Source of the DNA: an uncultured Clostridiaceae bacterium
GTDB lineage: Bacteria > Bacillota > Clostridia > TANB77 > CAG-508
DNA: 35,902 nt
Direction: 5' to 3'
Assembly: GCA_947647275.1 (NCBI GenBank)
Contig: CANSJQ010000010.1
Location: 1-35,902, forward strand
Positions within the stretch are counted from its first letter, which is position 1. Each line of letters opens with the position of its first letter. The translations under genes were made by a program, and so were the position numbers. This document shows, in pieces, positions 33,857 through 35,902 of the stretch. The notes beneath the pieces were generated by a model. It did no database searches. It had not been told where the DNA came from and saw only the letters and a list, made by a program, of their open reading frames with translations.

Positions 33857-35468
33857 AATACTAATTTTAGTAGGAATTTCTATAATTATAGCTAATATTT
33901 TAAGTGCATCACACCCATTAGTTATGAAAGAAATATTAGATATTGATATAACAGCAAAAGAAGCTTTAATAAAATTGTTTATAATATATTTTATTATTCA
34001 TATTATTCTTGTTATTGCAAAAAATACAAGAAATAGCATTATAAATAGGGCAATGTCAAAAATACTAAAGGACCTAAGAGAAAAGTTATTCTGCCATGTT
34101 ATGAAATGGGACATGTCAACATACCAAAAATACAATTCATCAGAAATTTATACTAGGCTAACAGCAGATATAGATAATGTATCATCATTATTTTTAGGAA
34201 CAATGCAAGTTGTATTAGTAGATGTTATATATATTATAACAATGGTAATTTTTATGTTTTTGGCAGATATAAAATTAGCAGTAATTGGAAGTATTGCAAT
34301 TATCCTAAATGCAATAGTTTCATACATATTTACACATAAAGTAGCCATTTGTAACAAAATAATATTAGATAAAAGAGATAATGAAAACAGACAATTTTCT
34401 GAAATGTATAATAAAAATAAATTAACTTTTTTATTTGGACTGCAAAAAAAGAATGAAAACAAAATATGTAATACTCTAGATGAAGAATTGGTATATAGAA
34501 AAAAATATATTTTTGATGAAAGTTTTATATATCCACTTGCTATAACAATACAAGCAATAGCTATTTATTTGATTTTAGTTTACGTATTTAATATTAATAT
34601 TGGAGTTTCATTAGGAAGTATTTATCTTGTAATAAATTATATACAAAATTGTAGAGCACCATTAAATGAAATATTCACAGAACTAGAAGGAATACAAGCT
34701 TCTACTATGTCATTAAAAAGAATTAATAAATTACTAAAAGAACAAGGAAAAGAAGACATAGAAGAAGGAGAAGCAGTAGAAAATTTAAAAGGTGATATTG
34801 AATTTGAAAATGTATGTATGCAATATGAAGAAAATAAAGTATTACAAGGCATATCATTTATTATAAAAGAAGGAAATAAAGTAACAATTGCAGGAAAAAC
34901 AGGAGTAGGAAAAACAACACTTGCAAATATACTAATGAGGTTATACCCTATAAAGAGTGGAAGAATTTTAATAGGAGGAAAAAATATTCAAAAAATAAGA
35001 ATACAAGACATAAGAAAAAATATTTCCTATATTTCACAAACACCATATATATTAAATGATACACTAAAAAATAATATAATATTAGGAGATAAAACAATAA
35101 CAGAGGAGCAAATAAAAATTGTAGCAAATGAAATAGGTTTTGAAAAAGTTTTAAACAAATTTTCAAAAGGTTTAGAAGAAAAAATAGAAAAAAATAAATT
35201 ATCATATGGACAGCTTCAAATGATAGCATTCCTAAGAGCAATATTGCATAAAGCAAACATATACATATTTGATGAGCCAACTTCAAACATAGACTTAAAA
35301 ACAGAAGATAGAATTCAAAAACTAATAGATAGAATAACTAAAGAAAGTACAGTAATAATAATAGCACATAGAAAATCAACTATAGAAAATTCTGACAAAA
35401 TAATATATTTGAAAGATGGACAAGTAGATATGATAGTGAATAAAGAAAAAGTAGCCAATATGTATTAA
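33828..35468 (+). CDS. ABC exporter half-transporter with catalytic Walker B
   Basis: 546 residues from ATG 33828, chosen for AAGGAAG upstream; a TTG seven codons earlier is possible but lacks a site. An ABC1 membrane domain is followed by Walker A GKTGVGKTTLAN, Walker B IYIFDEPTSNID with the catalytic Glu, and H-loop IIIAHRKST. Its signature motif is altered to KLSYGQLQM. Paired with the preceding gene it forms one complete ATP site (this Walker A/B and the partner's LSGGQ) and one degenerate site, the standard asymmetric heterodimer. The 29-base overlap gives stoichiometric translation. Confidence 0.9.
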   Translation: MKSILKKNAKILILVGISIIIANILSASHPLVMKEILDIDITAKEALIKLFIIYFIIHIILVIAKNTRNSIINRAMSKILKDLREKLFCHVMKWDMSTYQKYNSSEIYTRLTADIDNVSSLFLGTMQVVLVDVIYIITMVIFMFLADIKLAVIGSIAIILNAIVSYIFTHKVAICNKIILDKRDNENRQFSEMYNKNKLTFLFGLQKKNENKICNTLDEELVYRKKYIFDESFIYPLAITIQAIAIYLILVYVFNINIGVSLGSIYLVINYIQNCRAPLNEIFTELEGIQASTMSLKRINKLLKEQGKEDIEEGEAVENLKGDIEFENVCMQYEENKVLQGISFIIKEGNKVTIAGKTGVGKTTLANILMRLYPIKSGRILIGGKNIQKIRIQDIRKNISYISQTPYILNDTLKNNIILGDKTITEEQIKIVANEIGFEKVLNKFSKGLEEKIEKNKLSYGQLQMIAFLRAILHKANIYIFDEPTSNIDLKTEDRIQKLIDRITKESTVIIIAHRKSTIENSDKIIYLKDGQVDMIVNKEKVANMY

Positions 35469-35506
35469 AATGGCTCGCATTAATAATGAAGAAAAGGAAA
35501 AACAAA

Positions 35507-35815
35507 ATGTACTACATATATATGTTAAGATGTGAAGATAACTCAATTTATACAGGAATAGCAAAAGACTTAGAACATAGGCTAAACGAGCATTTTACTA
35601 AAGACGAAAAATGTGCAAAATATACAAAATCTCATAAAGCTAAAAAGTTAGAAATCGCATGGCAAACCGAGAATAAGTCTTTAGCATCTAAATTAGAATA
35701 TGCAATAAAGAAGTTAGATAAAAATAAAAAGGAAAAATTAATAAGTGAACCTAATTTATTAGGGAAATTTTTAAAAGAAAAGATAGATGAAGAAATGTAT
35801 AGTGTTATAAAATAA
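35507..35815 (+). CDS. GIY-YIG domain protein (YhbQ/UPF0213 type)
   Basis: 102 residues from the ATG at 35507 (GAAAAGGA eight bases upstream); an ATG at 35486 lacks a site. The domain begins YYIYMLRCEDNSIYTGIAKD, where the GIY and YIG halves appear as YIY and YTG. It continues with LEHRLNEH, KYTKSHKAKKLEIAW and a Glu in SKLEYAIKKLDK near residue 65. Single-domain GIY-YIG nucleases of this kind are common in Firmicutes and have been linked to DNA-end or structure cleavage, but the physiological role is unsettled. Confidence 0.9.
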   Translation: MYYIYMLRCEDNSIYTGIAKDLEHRLNEHFTKDEKCAKYTKSHKAKKLEIAWQTENKSLASKLEYAIKKLDKNKKEKLISEPNLLGKFLKEKIDEEMYSVIK

Positions 35816-35855
35816 TATACAAGTAGAGCTCACAAGCTAAACAATCATAAATCAT

Positions 35856-35898
35856 AACCACGTGTAAAACGCGTGGTTTGAACTTGCCCTAAAAGGGC
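35856..35898. repeat. Two adjacent hairpins, possible end of an IS200/IS605-type element
   Basis: AACCACGTG-TAAAA-CGCGTGGTT (9 bp, one G-T pair, 35856-35878) is followed eight bases later by GCCCT-AAA-AGGGC (35886-35898). Tandem subterminal hairpins with AT-rich flanks are what TnpA transposases of the IS200/IS605 group recognise. Any transposase or TnpB gene would lie beyond the window. Alternatively, the first hairpin is simply a terminator for the GIY-YIG gene. Confidence 0.35.
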
Positions 35899-35902
35899 TT
35901 AT

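Overview
This is a very AT-rich chromosomal segment whose gene content points to a low-GC Clostridia-like Firmicute. Housekeeping genes (dnaG-rpoD, carD, uppP, alaS, mtaB, rnhB, htrA) sit beside a clostridial-type type IV pilus cluster and two sortases. Strong aAGGAGg-type ribosome sites, TTGACA-17-TATAAT promoters and U-tailed hairpin terminators are common. No lineage can be named from the sequence alone.

Layout. The window opens in a tRNA-Leu(TAA) on the minus strand. A small XRE regulator pair follows (602-1143), then a TPR membrane protein and undecaprenyl-diphosphate phosphatase (1231-3284). From 3782 to 13119 lies a type IV pilus locus: a pilM-pilN fusion, pilO, a pilP-like gene, a short prepilin, prepilin peptidase, two minor pseudopilin-like genes, pilB, pilT and pilC. 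A REP/BIME-like inverted repeat sits between pilB and pilT. A ROK sugar kinase, two tandem sortases, CarD and a large glycine-rich surface protein come next. They are followed by dnaG-rpoD, a convergent SPFH/NfeD pair, mtaB, a short alanyl-tRNA synthetase, a HIT hydrolase, HtrA, a pilin-like protein and RNase HII. The window ends with a polytopic membrane protein plus a heterodimeric ABC exporter, a GIY-YIG protein, and paired hairpins that may belong to a mobile element.

Main observation. Six unrelated genes (TPR protein, second sortase, glycine-rich protein, NfeD, pilin-like protein, RNase HII) each need exactly one +1 frame change. In all six the break is an in-phase CGG codon: skipping its C lets the reading continue with a GGN glycine codon into the expected family sequence. 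CGG triplets out of phase occur about 20 times on coding strands with no frame problem. In-phase CGG occurs seven times, six of them at these breaks. Every frameshift found in the window is of this kind. This fits a general recoding rule (CGG read as a +1 skip, or CGGN read as a four-base glycine codon) better than random decay or random sequencing error, although a systematic artefact cannot be excluded from the sequence alone. The seventh in-phase CGG, codon 11 of a small unknown gene at 25411, is read straight through and is the informative exception.
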